Source: a candidate division BRC1 bacterium ADurb.Bin183
GTDB lineage: Bacteria > Sumerlaeota > Sumerlaeia > MWCT01
Assembly: GCA_002070185.1 (NCBI GenBank)
Contig: MWCT01000021.1
Location: 1-37,582 of the forward strand
Length of the DNA stretch: 37,582 bases
Direction: 5' to 3'
Positions 17,837 to 25,617 of this stretch are shown piece after piece (positions within the stretch are counted from its first letter, which is position 1; every line of letters begins with the position of its first letter). A program made the position numbers and the translations under genes. The notes beneath the pieces are model-generated. The model saw nothing but the letters and a program-made list of their open reading frames with translations, did no database searches and had not been told where the DNA came from.

Positions 17837-18750
17837 GCGTTTCAATTGTGTTGCGAGTGAAGAACGAAGCGCGGATGCTGCATGATGTCCTGCAGGGCGT
17901 GGAGCGGCAGAATTATCGCGGCGATATGGACGTGGTTGTTGTGGATTCCGGCTCGACTGATGGAACGCTTGAGATTGCCCGCGCCCACAACTGCCGGATT
18001 TTTTGCATCAAGCCGGAGGATTTTTCTTGGGGATATGCCCTTAATCTCGGCGCGGAAAAAGCAACCGGCGATTTTATTGTTTACCTCTCCGGTCACTGCG
18101 TCCCTGTTGATGAGTTCTGGCTGGAAAACTTGCTGGCACCGTTTGAGGACGCATCCGTCGGCGGCGTTTACAGCCGGCATGTCCCCATTGTTGAGATAGA
18201 CCCGTTCGAAGCCATCGAGCTCGAATATTTCTGGTTTCCTGCGGGCAGCGGAGAGCCGACGGAATCGGATGCCTTTTCCAACGCAAGCAGCGCGCTGCGG
18301 CGTTCAACATGGGAGTCGGTGAAATTTGATGAAAAACTTTTAATGGTTGAAGACGGCGATTGGGCAAACCGCGCGCGCGCGGCGGGATGGAAAATTATTT
18401 ATCAGCCGCGCAGCAAGGTTTATCATAGCCACCCGCCTCGCGTGGAAAATATTTACCGCCGGTGGTTTTCGCGATGTTATGCCGCCAAAAAGATTCTGCC
18501 GCGGACGCGCGAGGGCAGTCTCCTATATCTCATGTATAAGACCCTTTTATGCGGCTGGCTGGATTTGAAATATCTGGCGCGGCACGGACTATTGAGCCGC
18601 TTCTGGCAAATACCGCTCTATGAGGCGGCTCGGCAGCTGGGCGCATACAATGGCGCGCGCGCCGCTATTGCCGGCAAACCATTCGATCGCTGGCATGATG
18701 TCCCCGTCCCTCGCATCCTTGAAAAGCTTTGCAAACCGATTGAGAGGTGA
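17833..18750 (+). CDS. Family 2 glycosyltransferase (rhamnosyltransferase-like)
   Basis: I choose ATG 17833, which overlaps the previous stop in an ATGA; an in-frame ATG at 17779 would add 18 non-family residues. The 305-residue protein begins SIVLRVKNEA and carries VVDSGSTDGT (residues 37-45). The family's metal-site position reads YLSGHCVP (about 84-91), a common variant of DxD in rhamnosyltransferase-like GT2s. SRHVPI and a VEDGDWANRARAAGW acceptor-side block follow, then a helical C-terminus. It ends the coupled three-gene unit with the phosphodiesterase and nucleotidyltransferase-fold genes, supporting a glycan or glycolipid pathway. The next genes are on the opposite strand and convergent. 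Confidence 0.9.
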   Translation: MSVSIVLRVKNEARMLHDVLQGVERQNYRGDMDVVVVDSGSTDGTLEIARAHNCRIFCIKPEDFSWGYALNLGAEKATGDFIVYLSGHCVPVDEFWLENLLAPFEDASVGGVYSRHVPIVEIDPFEAIELEYFWFPAGSGEPTESDAFSNASSALRRSTWESVKFDEKLLMVEDGDWANRARAAGWKIIYQPRSKVYHSHPPRVENIYRRWFSRCYAAKKILPRTREGSLLYLMYKTLLCGWLDLKYLARHGLLSRFWQIPLYEAARQLGAYNGARAAIAGKPFDRWHDVPVPRILEKLCKPIER

Positions 18751-18805
18751 TTGGATGGAAATAAACAACGCGCGCTGGCATCTGTAATTGAGGCGTCGGA
18801 TAAAA

Positions 18806-19249
18806 CTAAGATTTTAATTTATCAACGTCCAAAAGATCCTGAGGTCTACCAGTGGCGCGTTTTGTCAGAATGAGATCTTCCTTTGATAAGATATATATGG
18901 GGATGCCATCATAAGTGCTTTCCACCCGATGATTCCAGGCTGATGCAAAATCAAGACCGACAAGCCCCATAATAATATCTATGCGGTTGGGCGCAATGCC
19001 GATTTGATAAATCAAATCAGGCTCGGCAAAATTTTCAGCATTGATATCAATTAGAGGAGCGCCAAACTTTTTTAGAGCCGCATAGACACGCTCAGCATTT
19101 TTTTTTGTGGGATTGACCCAGATATCAAGGTCTTTGGTGTAGCGGGGTTCTGTATAAAAAATCACAGCGTGCGCCCCGGCAATAAGATATTCAACTTTTT
19201 CGGCGTTTAATATGCTGAACAGTTCTTTGTAATCTTGATTCGCTGACAT
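18806..19249 (-). CDS. Minimal nucleotidyltransferase, putative toxin of a two-gene module (AbiEii/DUF6036-like)
   Basis: The longer frame to 19348 is not used. ATG 19249 follows AGAGGT, and the family N-terminus (MSANQDYKELFSILNAEKV) begins there, giving 147 residues. The nucleotidyltransferase core is LIAGAHAVIFYTEPRYT followed by KDLDIWV, with the D-x-D metal pair, a substrate-strand region around NRIDIIMG, and a C-terminal helix after SKEDLILTKRATGRPQDLLD. Such proteins pair with a short upstream partner and act as toxins or RNA/protein modifiers in several described systems (AbiE, MenT, MNT families), though many are untested. Its first 59 bases overlap the end of the partner gene. Confidence 0.8.
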   Translation of the reverse strand: MSANQDYKELFSILNAEKVEYLIAGAHAVIFYTEPRYTKDLDIWVNPTKKNAERVYAALKKFGAPLIDINAENFAEPDLIYQIGIAPNRIDIIMGLVGLDFASAWNHRVESTYDGIPIYILSKEDLILTKRATGRPQDLLDVDKLKS

Positions 19250-19397
19250 TTTTACCTCTGAATAACTCAGACTCCAAAACCATCTCGGCGGCGGCGGCAA
19301 AACGAGCCTCATGCCCCGCATCCTTCCAAAATATGCGGTCAAAATCATTGGGTTCGGATATCTTCCCCAACCGCTCTATGAAAATTCGCTTTGACAT
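19191..19397 (-). CDS. Small partner protein of the nucleotidyltransferase (putative antitoxin)
   Basis: A 68-residue basic protein whose sequence (NDFDRIFWKDAGHEARFAAA, then LESELFRGKN...SRLQRTVQHIKRRKS) fits the short proteins regularly found just upstream of minimal nucleotidyltransferases. Its end overlaps the nucleotidyltransferase gene by 59 bases in another frame, so the downstream ribosome-binding site lies inside this gene. There is no obvious ribosome-binding site of its own; a perfect 6-base inverted repeat sits directly before the start codon. Function as antitoxin is inferred from position only. Confidence 0.65.
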   Translation of the reverse strand: MSKRIFIERLGKISEPNDFDRIFWKDAGHEARFAAAAEMVLESELFRGKNVSESRLQRTVQHIKRRKS

Positions 19398-19401
19398 GTT
19401 T

Positions 19402-19418
19402 TTACAATTACTTTGTAA
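19402..19418. promoter_or_regulatory. Palindrome directly before the small partner gene
   Basis: TTACAA and TTGTAA flank five bases (TTACT), ending five bases from the start codon of the minus-strand partner gene. The site could be an operator for autoregulation or a weak mRNA hairpin at the ribosome-binding position. It is short and AT-rich, so chance cannot be excluded. Confidence 0.25.
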
Positions 19419-19540
19419 TCGGCTCTATCACAAATAATATTTAATGCATACATCAAATATGTTGATTCAATCAAGATGAAAAATTCATTATTTCTTCATT
19501 ATATCAAAATAAATACTTGGAAATCTTTGAGGTTGGAAAC

Positions 19541-20641
19541 ATGAAATGGATTATCGCTGTCTGCATTATGCAATTGCTGCCTTTTTGCATGGCAGAAAAC
19601 CCTACCGGAGCCGTTCAGTGGGAGAGCGGCTTTCAGCCCGTCTATAAAAGCGGAGCCTACCCGCGCGCAACGGCGCTCGCCGATGGGACGCTCCTTGTCG
19701 GGTTCGATCATTTTATTGAAGGGCGCAGAGCCATCGGCATAGTTCGCAGCACAGACGGCGGCAAAACTTGGGGCGATTACACAGAAGCGGCGCAGGCTCC
19801 CGCCAGCGATAACCTTGCTAATGCCTTCCCTCTCGCGCTTGCCGATGGAACTGTCCTCGTGGCGTATCGCCATCACACTTTCACAAATAACACCTACCGC
19901 CTTGTGGTCAGCGCCAGCAGCGACAAGGGGAAAACATGGCAGAAGCGGGGCGTCATCGCCCTCGGCTCCACAGGAATCTGGGAGCCTTTTCTTTTTGAAC
20001 TCCCCGATGGCACGATTCAGGCTTATTATGCCAGCGAGGAAAATTTGAAACCGGAGCAACAGGTTGAGATGCGCGCCTCGCGCGACGGCGGCAAAACTTG
20101 GGGCGCGCCGGTTGTGGTGGCGCGGATGAAAGGCTCGCGCGATGGAATGCCGGGGGTCGTGCGTTTGCGCGACGGCAGCCTGTATGTCGTCTTTGAGGCG
20201 TCGGACGTGCCTCCCTATGGTTTTGTTGTGCGAGCCGTGCGTTCCAAAGATGACGGCAAAACGTGGTCGTCAGAACGGGAACTGATTTACAAACCATCGA
20301 ATCCGGTTATGGCGGGCTGGGCATCGGGCGCGCCGAGCGTAATCAGAGACGGCGACCGCTTGTTTGTTTCATTTCAGGCGGATGATTCGGTCGAATTTCA
20401 GAAAGGCAATAAAAATGGAGACCCCGCCGCGCCCGGATATGATTACTTGCGTAATTCAAGTTTCAAATATGTGAGCAGTTCCGACAACGGGCGGACGTGG
20501 TCGCCGCCGGTCGCGTTGGCGGGAGAGCCCGGCAAACCATCACTCTGGAATGCCCTCTATACCCCCGCGCCCGGTATAATCATTGCCTTGGCAAGCTTTC
20601 ACAGCGCGGTCTGGTCAAAAATCGGATACGTCAAAAAATAA
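19541..20641 (+). CDS. Secreted BNR-repeat / sialidase-like six-bladed propeller protein
   Basis: ATG 19541 is preferred because it follows GAGGTTGG and starts a signal peptide (KWIIAVCIMQLLPFCMA); an upstream TTG at 19517 would bury it. The 366-residue protein has five Asp-box motifs of the S-x-D-x-G-x-T-W type: STDGGKTW, SSDKGKTW, SRDGGKTW, SKDDGKTW and SSDNGRTW. They are spread at roughly blade intervals, with the inner RATALADGTLLVGF and MPGVVRLRDGSLYVVFEA strands. This is the sialidase/neuraminidase propeller fold. I cannot identify a full arginine triad and catalytic Tyr/Glu pair with confidence, so true sialidase activity is uncertain; many relatives act on other glycans or only bind. 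It is probably periplasmic or extracellular. Confidence 0.88.
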   Translation: MKWIIAVCIMQLLPFCMAENPTGAVQWESGFQPVYKSGAYPRATALADGTLLVGFDHFIEGRRAIGIVRSTDGGKTWGDYTEAAQAPASDNLANAFPLALADGTVLVAYRHHTFTNNTYRLVVSASSDKGKTWQKRGVIALGSTGIWEPFLFELPDGTIQAYYASEENLKPEQQVEMRASRDGGKTWGAPVVVARMKGSRDGMPGVVRLRDGSLYVVFEASDVPPYGFVVRAVRSKDDGKTWSSERELIYKPSNPVMAGWASGAPSVIRDGDRLFVSFQADDSVEFQKGNKNGDPAAPGYDYLRNSSFKYVSSSDNGRTWSPPVALAGEPGKPSLWNALYTPAPGIIIALASFHSAVWSKIGYVKK

Positions 20642-20658
20642 AAAAATCCAAAAAAAAA

Positions 20659-20684
20659 TTGACCTTTTGGTTTTAAAATAATAT
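20659..20684 (+). promoter_or_regulatory. Possible promoter before the NAGPA-domain gene
   Basis: TTGACC at 20659 and TAATAT at 20679-20684 lie in the 129-base gap before the NAGPA-domain gene. The spacing is only 14 bases, shorter than optimal, so the match is weak. Confidence 0.2.
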
Positions 20685-20770
20685 CTAAACCCTGCTTTTT
20701 TGTTGCACCCCGTATAAAATTTTTTGGGGGCAATTTTTGATGATTATTTGAAAAAAGGGGGACTCCGCCG

Positions 20771-23005
20771 ATGAAAAAGATTTTGTGCTGCCGCTCCGTT
20801 CAATCAATTCGATATGCCGCGATGCTCGCAGTCTTGAGCCTCATGACCTGTCTGGCGCATGCAGCTTATTTTCCCAACATGGTTTATGGTGCAAAAACCC
20901 AGATTGCGCCCGGTGTTACGTGGCAAAGAGCCACAAATCCAAGCCCGGCGCAAAGGATTGTCATAATCGAAGTGGATATGACAAATCGGAATGTTGAACT
21001 TGTGCCCGTTTTCAAAGCCGCAGGAAATGTAGCCAATTCATCCAATGAAAAAACCAGCAGCATGGCAGCCCGCTCGGACGCCGTTGCCGCCATCAATGCA
21101 GGCTATTATCATATAACCGCTGGCGATGGTTATTTGATGACAAATAGCTACGTCGAGATTGATGGCGTTTTTATCGGTGGAACCAATAGTTCTATGAAGC
21201 CTGAAAACAACCGCTCTGTTCTCGGTTTTTCAGGCAACCATCATGCCATTGCCAAGAGGACGAAATTGAACTCCTCTTTTGTTCCCGCTGACCCGACAGA
21301 CTGGGATAAAATAGTTGATGCCATCGGAGGACGCGGGCATTTTATCACATCCGGCGGGGTTGTTATCACTCAAGATAACGAGGGAACCTCATCAAGCCAT
21401 TATGATTCCCTTAATCCGCGCACCCTGATTGGCTATAAGGCAAGTCCCTATAAAGTGTATCTTGTAACTGTGGACGGGCGCCAGTCGGGTGTGGCGGAAG
21501 GCATGACTTATACACAACTTGCTCAGCTGATGGCAGACCTCGGTGTCGAACAATCTATCAGCCTTGACGGCGGCGGGTCAACAACGGCTTGGATTAAAGG
21601 TTCGGGCGTCGTCAATACCCCTTCGGATGGCAGCGAACGTTCTGTTGTTACCGCCTGGTGCGTGTTGTCAGCCAATACAATGGATAACACGGTGGAGGAA
21701 GTGGAAGTAACGGGTTCTTGGGCAACGGATACGCTAAGCGCTCAGAAATATTATCTTGATCAATTGATTACCGATAACACAGCAGGCGCGGCTTCTGTCA
21801 AATGGACACCCAATTTAGCGGAGGATGGTTTGTATAAGGTGTATGCCTGGTGGACAAGCGAGCCCGGGCGCGCCACCGCCGCTCCCTATGAGATTGTCCA
21901 TGCCAACGGCACATCAACGATGTATGCCAACCAGACAACCAAAGGCGGAAAATGGAATCTGCTTGGTATATTCCCCTTTCATGCGGGAGCAGGCGGTTCC
22001 GTCACGCTGCGCAATACCGCAACGGGAACCATCTCCGCCGATGCAGTGCGTTTCGTTCGCATATCGGCCATCCCCGCGCCGATTACTCCGGGGTATATTG
22101 TGACAGGCAATCTATATCAGACCGATTTTGAGACCGACGTCTCTTCGGACTTCAACGTTTCGCAACATATCGCGGGCGATAACTCCATCAATTTTTCCTA
22201 CGACTATTCGACGTTTTCCCAGCAAGGCGGCGGTTTCCCGACTTCGATTCCGCAATCTCCCGGTTCCACCGGCGCAGGCACAAAAGCCCTGCGCATGGCA
22301 GTCAACCTCAATAACGGCGTAGTCAACGGAATCACCGCCACGCTCGCCGCCATCACGCCGCCGGGGCGGACGCTCAGCACGACCAACATGCGCATCACGT
22401 TTGATGCCTGGATAAACTATAATGGCGGCGTCGGCGGAGGCACCGGCTCCACCGAATGGATGACCTTTGGCGGCAGCGCCGATCCCGCGCGGGTTGCTAT
22501 GGCAAACTCGGATTACGCCGGAGCTAATCAGCCATTCAGCGGATTTTATTTTGCCATTTCGGGCGAAGGCGGCTCTTCAACCGATTACCGCTACTACGAC
22601 GGAAACGGAACAGGCGGGGCAACCGGCAACAACGCCGCTCGCGCCAATTATCTGGGCAACGCATCTGTCAATAGTTCCAGCTTCTCAAGCATCTTTCCGG
22701 AGGGAGAGTATGAAACATCTGGCGCGCCGGGCAAGGCGTGGAACAAATTTGAAATAGTCAGCCTTAATGGCAAACTCCGCCTGCTTGTAACACGTCCTGA
22801 CGGCTTTCAGATTCTTTTGTGCGATTGGTTCACGCCGAACACAAGCGCCACGCTGACCGGCTTGCTGCCTCATTTTGGAACGATGGATTTGAATGCGGGC
22901 GTTGCAAGCCCCGGACAGGATAACTTTGTCCTTTATGACAACTTGAAGGTTGATGCTATTGCGCCCACTCCGCCTTCAAACATTGATGATTGGGGGCTTT
23001 ATTAA
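20771..23005 (+). CDS. Secreted phosphodiester glycosidase (NAGPA domain) with golvesin-like and C-terminal lectin-like modules
   Basis: A 744-residue exported protein; residues 1-31 are a signal peptide ending LAHA. Residues about 40-300 form a NAGPA (phosphodiester N-acetylglucosaminidase family) domain: VAAINAGYYH, NPRTLIGYKA, YLVTVDGRQ and the signature SLDGGGSTT. This family cleaves sugar phosphodiesters in bacterial exopolysaccharide or wall metabolism. Residues about 310-422 match a golvesin C-terminal-like module (VTGSWATDT, YKVYAWWTS, ISADAVRFVR), a presumed carbohydrate- or surface-binding domain. The last 320 residues look like a concanavalin-type beta-sandwich with no motif I can name and no dockerin. 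The AAGGGGG stretch sits about 11 bases before the ATG. The gene converges on the next one with five bases between stops. Confidence 0.87.
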   Translation: MKKILCCRSVQSIRYAAMLAVLSLMTCLAHAAYFPNMVYGAKTQIAPGVTWQRATNPSPAQRIVIIEVDMTNRNVELVPVFKAAGNVANSSNEKTSSMAARSDAVAAINAGYYHITAGDGYLMTNSYVEIDGVFIGGTNSSMKPENNRSVLGFSGNHHAIAKRTKLNSSFVPADPTDWDKIVDAIGGRGHFITSGGVVITQDNEGTSSSHYDSLNPRTLIGYKASPYKVYLVTVDGRQSGVAEGMTYTQLAQLMADLGVEQSISLDGGGSTTAWIKGSGVVNTPSDGSERSVVTAWCVLSANTMDNTVEEVEVTGSWATDTLSAQKYYLDQLITDNTAGAASVKWTPNLAEDGLYKVYAWWTSEPGRATAAPYEIVHANGTSTMYANQTTKGGKWNLLGIFPFHAGAGGSVTLRNTATGTISADAVRFVRISAIPAPITPGYIVTGNLYQTDFETDVSSDFNVSQHIAGDNSINFSYDYSTFSQQGGGFPTSIPQSPGSTGAGTKALRMAVNLNNGVVNGITATLAAITPPGRTLSTTNMRITFDAWINYNGGVGGGTGSTEWMTFGGSADPARVAMANSDYAGANQPFSGFYFAISGEGGSSTDYRYYDGNGTGGATGNNAARANYLGNASVNSSSFSSIFPEGEYETSGAPGKAWNKFEIVSLNGKLRLLVTRPDGFQILLCDWFTPNTSATLTGLLPHFGTMDLNAGVASPGQDNFVLYDNLKVDAIAPTPPSNIDDWGLY

Positions 23006-23010
23006 CACCG

Positions 23011-24072
23011 TCAAGGCGCAGCTAGATATGAGACTTCCGCCCCGACAACATACATGTCGCCGGTGTAAGTTTCATTATTAGGAACTGAGCAGCCGCGCTG
23101 GAAATAAAAAAACCACATATCGTTGCTATTAAGCGCGGTGCCGGTGTTCACGCCGGAACTAAAATACCAGGTCTCATGAAATTCACTCCACTTGGAAACC
23201 CATGTTTGACTTTTCATTAAAAAAAGCCGGCCGACCGCGTTGCCATATGCCAGCAAGGGAGCGTCTTCTGGGTTATTGTAGGACATTGTATCCCAACCTG
23301 GGCTAGGGTTTTCCACCGGGAGATTGAGCATGCTGCCGGATGTCTGCAAACGCCATTGACAAAACCCCGGAGCGGTCGTTTGATACAAAGCAAAATAAAT
23401 GGTCACCTTTATAGGAGTTGTGCCTTTCCAATCGGTGGGTTTGGAAACGCCGAATCCGGCAAGTTGAGATGTGTTGGGCCAGCGCAATCCCTTTTCATGC
23501 ATTGTGATATTTAAGCCGGTCGTGTAATTCATCGCATTGGCGGGCACATAGATGCGGCGCCAGGAGAGATTGGCGGGTTTGTTATACACGGCGTTCCAAT
23601 CAACGCTCTGCGTATCTTTTGCTATGCCCGCAGTGAGGGCATAGTTCGCTTGCGGAGCCGGCGTGATAGTTTGGCGCGGTGTCAAAATAGTGAAATCGTC
23701 GCCGCTGCCGCCGGGACGTACGCCGATTTCAAGATAAAGCTGCTGGTTCCCATAAATGTAGCCAAAATCCAGCTGCACGGTGAATATGCCTTGTGCCACA
23801 GGAACATTTGTGTGCAATAGGGGAATTGTCCCAGGCAAAGGGGAGCCGTTCGTAGCTACGTTATAAAGTGTAAACTGGAGGTCATAATTGCCGTTCGCCG
23901 GCTTGCCGGCATCTCGCAACACCCCTTGATAGGTGAACGCGGCGCCAAGGTAGGCTTGAATCTGAGGAGATGGGGCATCCTTCTCTGCAACGCCGACTTG
24001 CGGCGCAAGCATCGCCAGCGCGCAAATGGCGCATAGCATGATGGCGCATCTGAATAAAACCTGTTTTCTCAT
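23011..24072 (-). CDS. Secreted protein with an FTYQG-type N-terminal domain
   Basis: A 353-residue exported protein; a signal peptide (about residues 1-29, ending GVA) follows ATG 24072, which is preceded by AAAGGGAAA. Residues about 46-145 form a domain also found in the S74 protein at 33846: AFTYQGVLRDAGKPANGNYDLQ in pieces, FTLYN, a middle strand, IGVRPGG and LTPRQTITPAPQANYAL. The remaining 200 residues form a beta-rich, Trp/Tyr-rich domain ending in VVGAEVSYLAAP, with no S74 chaperone or repeats. I do not recognise the C-terminal domain. It probably belongs to a set of surface proteins that share this N-terminal export or assembly module and swap the rest. Confidence 0.8.
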   Translation of the reverse strand: MRKQVLFRCAIMLCAICALAMLAPQVGVAEKDAPSPQIQAYLGAAFTYQGVLRDAGKPANGNYDLQFTLYNVATNGSPLPGTIPLLHTNVPVAQGIFTVQLDFGYIYGNQQLYLEIGVRPGGSGDDFTILTPRQTITPAPQANYALTAGIAKDTQSVDWNAVYNKPANLSWRRIYVPANAMNYTTGLNITMHEKGLRWPNTSQLAGFGVSKPTDWKGTTPIKVTIYFALYQTTAPGFCQWRLQTSGSMLNLPVENPSPGWDTMSYNNPEDAPLLAYGNAVGRLFLMKSQTWVSKWSEFHETWYFSSGVNTGTALNSNDMWFFYFQRGCSVPNNETYTGDMYVVGAEVSYLAAP

Positions 24073-24302
24073 AATTTCCCTTTCGCGCTAAATATGTTTA
24101 CAAAAAATTTATGCACTTTCACAAACGACCAAACTATTGGTTCGTTAGTTTATATATAAAATCGAATAAAAAAAAAGCGCGGGTTGAGTCAATAAATTTT
24201 ATACGCAAGGCAAACCGGGATTTTATCTTGACGGGCGCGGGTATTCTATCGCACTTATTTGGCAGATTTGTTTTCAATTCAATTGGAAATAGGACGATGA
24301 AA

Positions 24303-25241
24303 ATGAATAGGTTTCGGGCAATCTTATCTATTATGCCGATTGTGCTTTTTGCCCTTTCGGCGCAAGGAGGCGATAAAGAAATGACCAAAGTTGCGGCTGG
24401 AGAATTCAAGAAAATCTACGACCCGAGCGTGAACGAAAAAGAGCCGTGGTATATCAACGATCATTGTTTCATTCGCGGACGGGACGGCATCTGGCACATG
24501 TTCGGCATCACAAGGCAGGAGCCCGCCGACCCGTTAAATGAAATTCACCTCGCCCATGCCACCGCAAAAACATTACTGCAATCGCCCTGGGAAAAGCAGC
24601 CGTTTCCGTTGACCGCCGTCCGCGCTGAGCCGTGGAACGAAGTGCATCTCTGGGCGCCGCATGTGATTGAACATGCCGGTTTATATTATATGTTCTATTG
24701 CGCAGGCGACAAAGATCACACGAAATACAAAATACATCTGGCTACATCGCCGGATTTGAAAACATGGACGCGCTCGCCAAAAAATCCTATGGTTGTGGAC
24801 GGTCATGATGCGCGCGACCCATTTGTGAAGCGGGTGGGCGATAAATGGGTGATGTATTACACCGCAACATCCGACCCGAAGGAAGGCAACCATATCGTCG
24901 CATACGTCACCAGCGACGACCTTGTAACATGGGGCAATCGCGGCGTGGCTTATACCGACCCGGCAATAGGCAGCTGGGGCGGACCAACGGAATCGCCCTT
25001 CGTCGTGAACCGCGGCGACCTTTGGTATCTTTTTATCGGTCCGAGACCGGAGTATGACGGCACGGATGTATTTGTGAGCAAAGACCCCTTCCATTGGGAC
25101 ATCAAGGACAAAGTCGGACACATCCCAGCGCATGCGGCGGAGGTGGTGCAAGATGTTGACGGCAAGTGGTATGTGAGCCGTTGCGGATGGGGCAGGGGCG
25201 GATTATATCTCGCACCTCTCGAATGGCGGGATGGAAAGTGA
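24303..25241 (+). CDS. Secreted GH43-like five-bladed propeller glycosidase
   Basis: The open frame begins at 24111, but AGGA at 24291 and a signal peptide (NRFRAILSIMPIVLFALSAQG) point to ATG 24303, or 24297 two codons earlier. About 312 residues. Five repeated blade-type strands are visible: HCFIRGRDGIWHMFG, EVHLWAPHVIEHAGLYYMFY, HDARDPFVKRVGDKWVMYYT, TESPFVVNRGDLWYLFIG and AAEVVQDVDGKWYVSR, with TSPDLKTWTR and TSDDLVTWGNRG loops. This pattern is typical of GH43/GH32-related arabinanases and xylosidases. Candidate catalytic acids are the Asp in the DARDP block and the Glu in GPTESP, but I cannot confirm the triad. It is probably exported and acts on plant- or algal-type polysaccharide. Confidence 0.8.
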   Translation: MNRFRAILSIMPIVLFALSAQGGDKEMTKVAAGEFKKIYDPSVNEKEPWYINDHCFIRGRDGIWHMFGITRQEPADPLNEIHLAHATAKTLLQSPWEKQPFPLTAVRAEPWNEVHLWAPHVIEHAGLYYMFYCAGDKDHTKYKIHLATSPDLKTWTRSPKNPMVVDGHDARDPFVKRVGDKWVMYYTATSDPKEGNHIVAYVTSDDLVTWGNRGVAYTDPAIGSWGGPTESPFVVNRGDLWYLFIGPRPEYDGTDVFVSKDPFHWDIKDKVGHIPAHAAEVVQDVDGKWYVSRCGWGRGGLYLAPLEWRDGK

Positions 25242-25296
25242 TTATAGCACAACATCGAATGTGCATCAGGCGTCGAACCATATCGCAACAGAAACT

Positions 25297-25317
25297 TTTT
25301 GCATGCAGAATGCAAAA
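25297..25317. terminator. Hairpin after the GH43-like gene, possible terminator
   Basis: TTTTGCAT and ATGCAAAA pair perfectly around a five-base loop (GCAGA), 56 bases after the stop. The following bases are AT-rich (TTAATC) but not a clean T-run, so termination is only possible. Confidence 0.35.
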
Positions 25318-25349
25318 TTAATCATAATCGAAAATAACGGATATTAACG

Positions 25350-25375
25350 AAATGCCGGGATTGACCCCCAAAAAC
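25350..25375. repeat. Short flank element, copy 1 of 3 (TGACCCC type)
   Basis: The stretch around AATGCCGGGATTGACCCCC is repeated with changes at 27053-27079 and 28839-28863, i.e. before, between and after the two GLUG-dockerin genes. Read on the minus strand it begins GGGGGTCAATC, like the repeat copies near the transposase at 31309 and 32710. Confidence 0.6.
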
Positions 25376-25376
25376 T

Positions 25377-25617
25377 AATGAAGAATCCATTTATTCTTTC
25401 TATAAGCAACTCTTCAAAAAAGATTGGGGGATGAAATGAGCCGACATTGCCTATCAATCTCATGCATATGTATTCATGTAATATTTTCGTTCATTAATTA
25501 TGCTATGGCACAGATTCCGATTTCAACAATCGAAGATTTACAGAAGATCGGAAATGATCCCGCCTATCCTTTGAATGGCAATTATATTTTAGTGAATGAC
25601 ATTGAAGCGTCAGCAAC
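25377..25617 (+). repeat. 241-bp direct repeat, copy 1 (leader and 5' end of GLUG-dockerin gene)
   Basis: Identical by eye to 27136-27376. It covers about 59 bases of leader including the ribosome-binding site, the signal peptide and the first 61 codons or so. Divergence begins sharply in the codons after GCGTCAGCAAC. Confidence 0.95.

Noticed and set aside
25431..25439. A two-codon ATG-AAA-TGA frame overlapping the dockerin-gene start (also at 27190)
   Set aside because: It could act as a coupled mini-frame, but it occurs in both copies only because the region is duplicated and similar ATGAAATG arrangements arise easily by chance.
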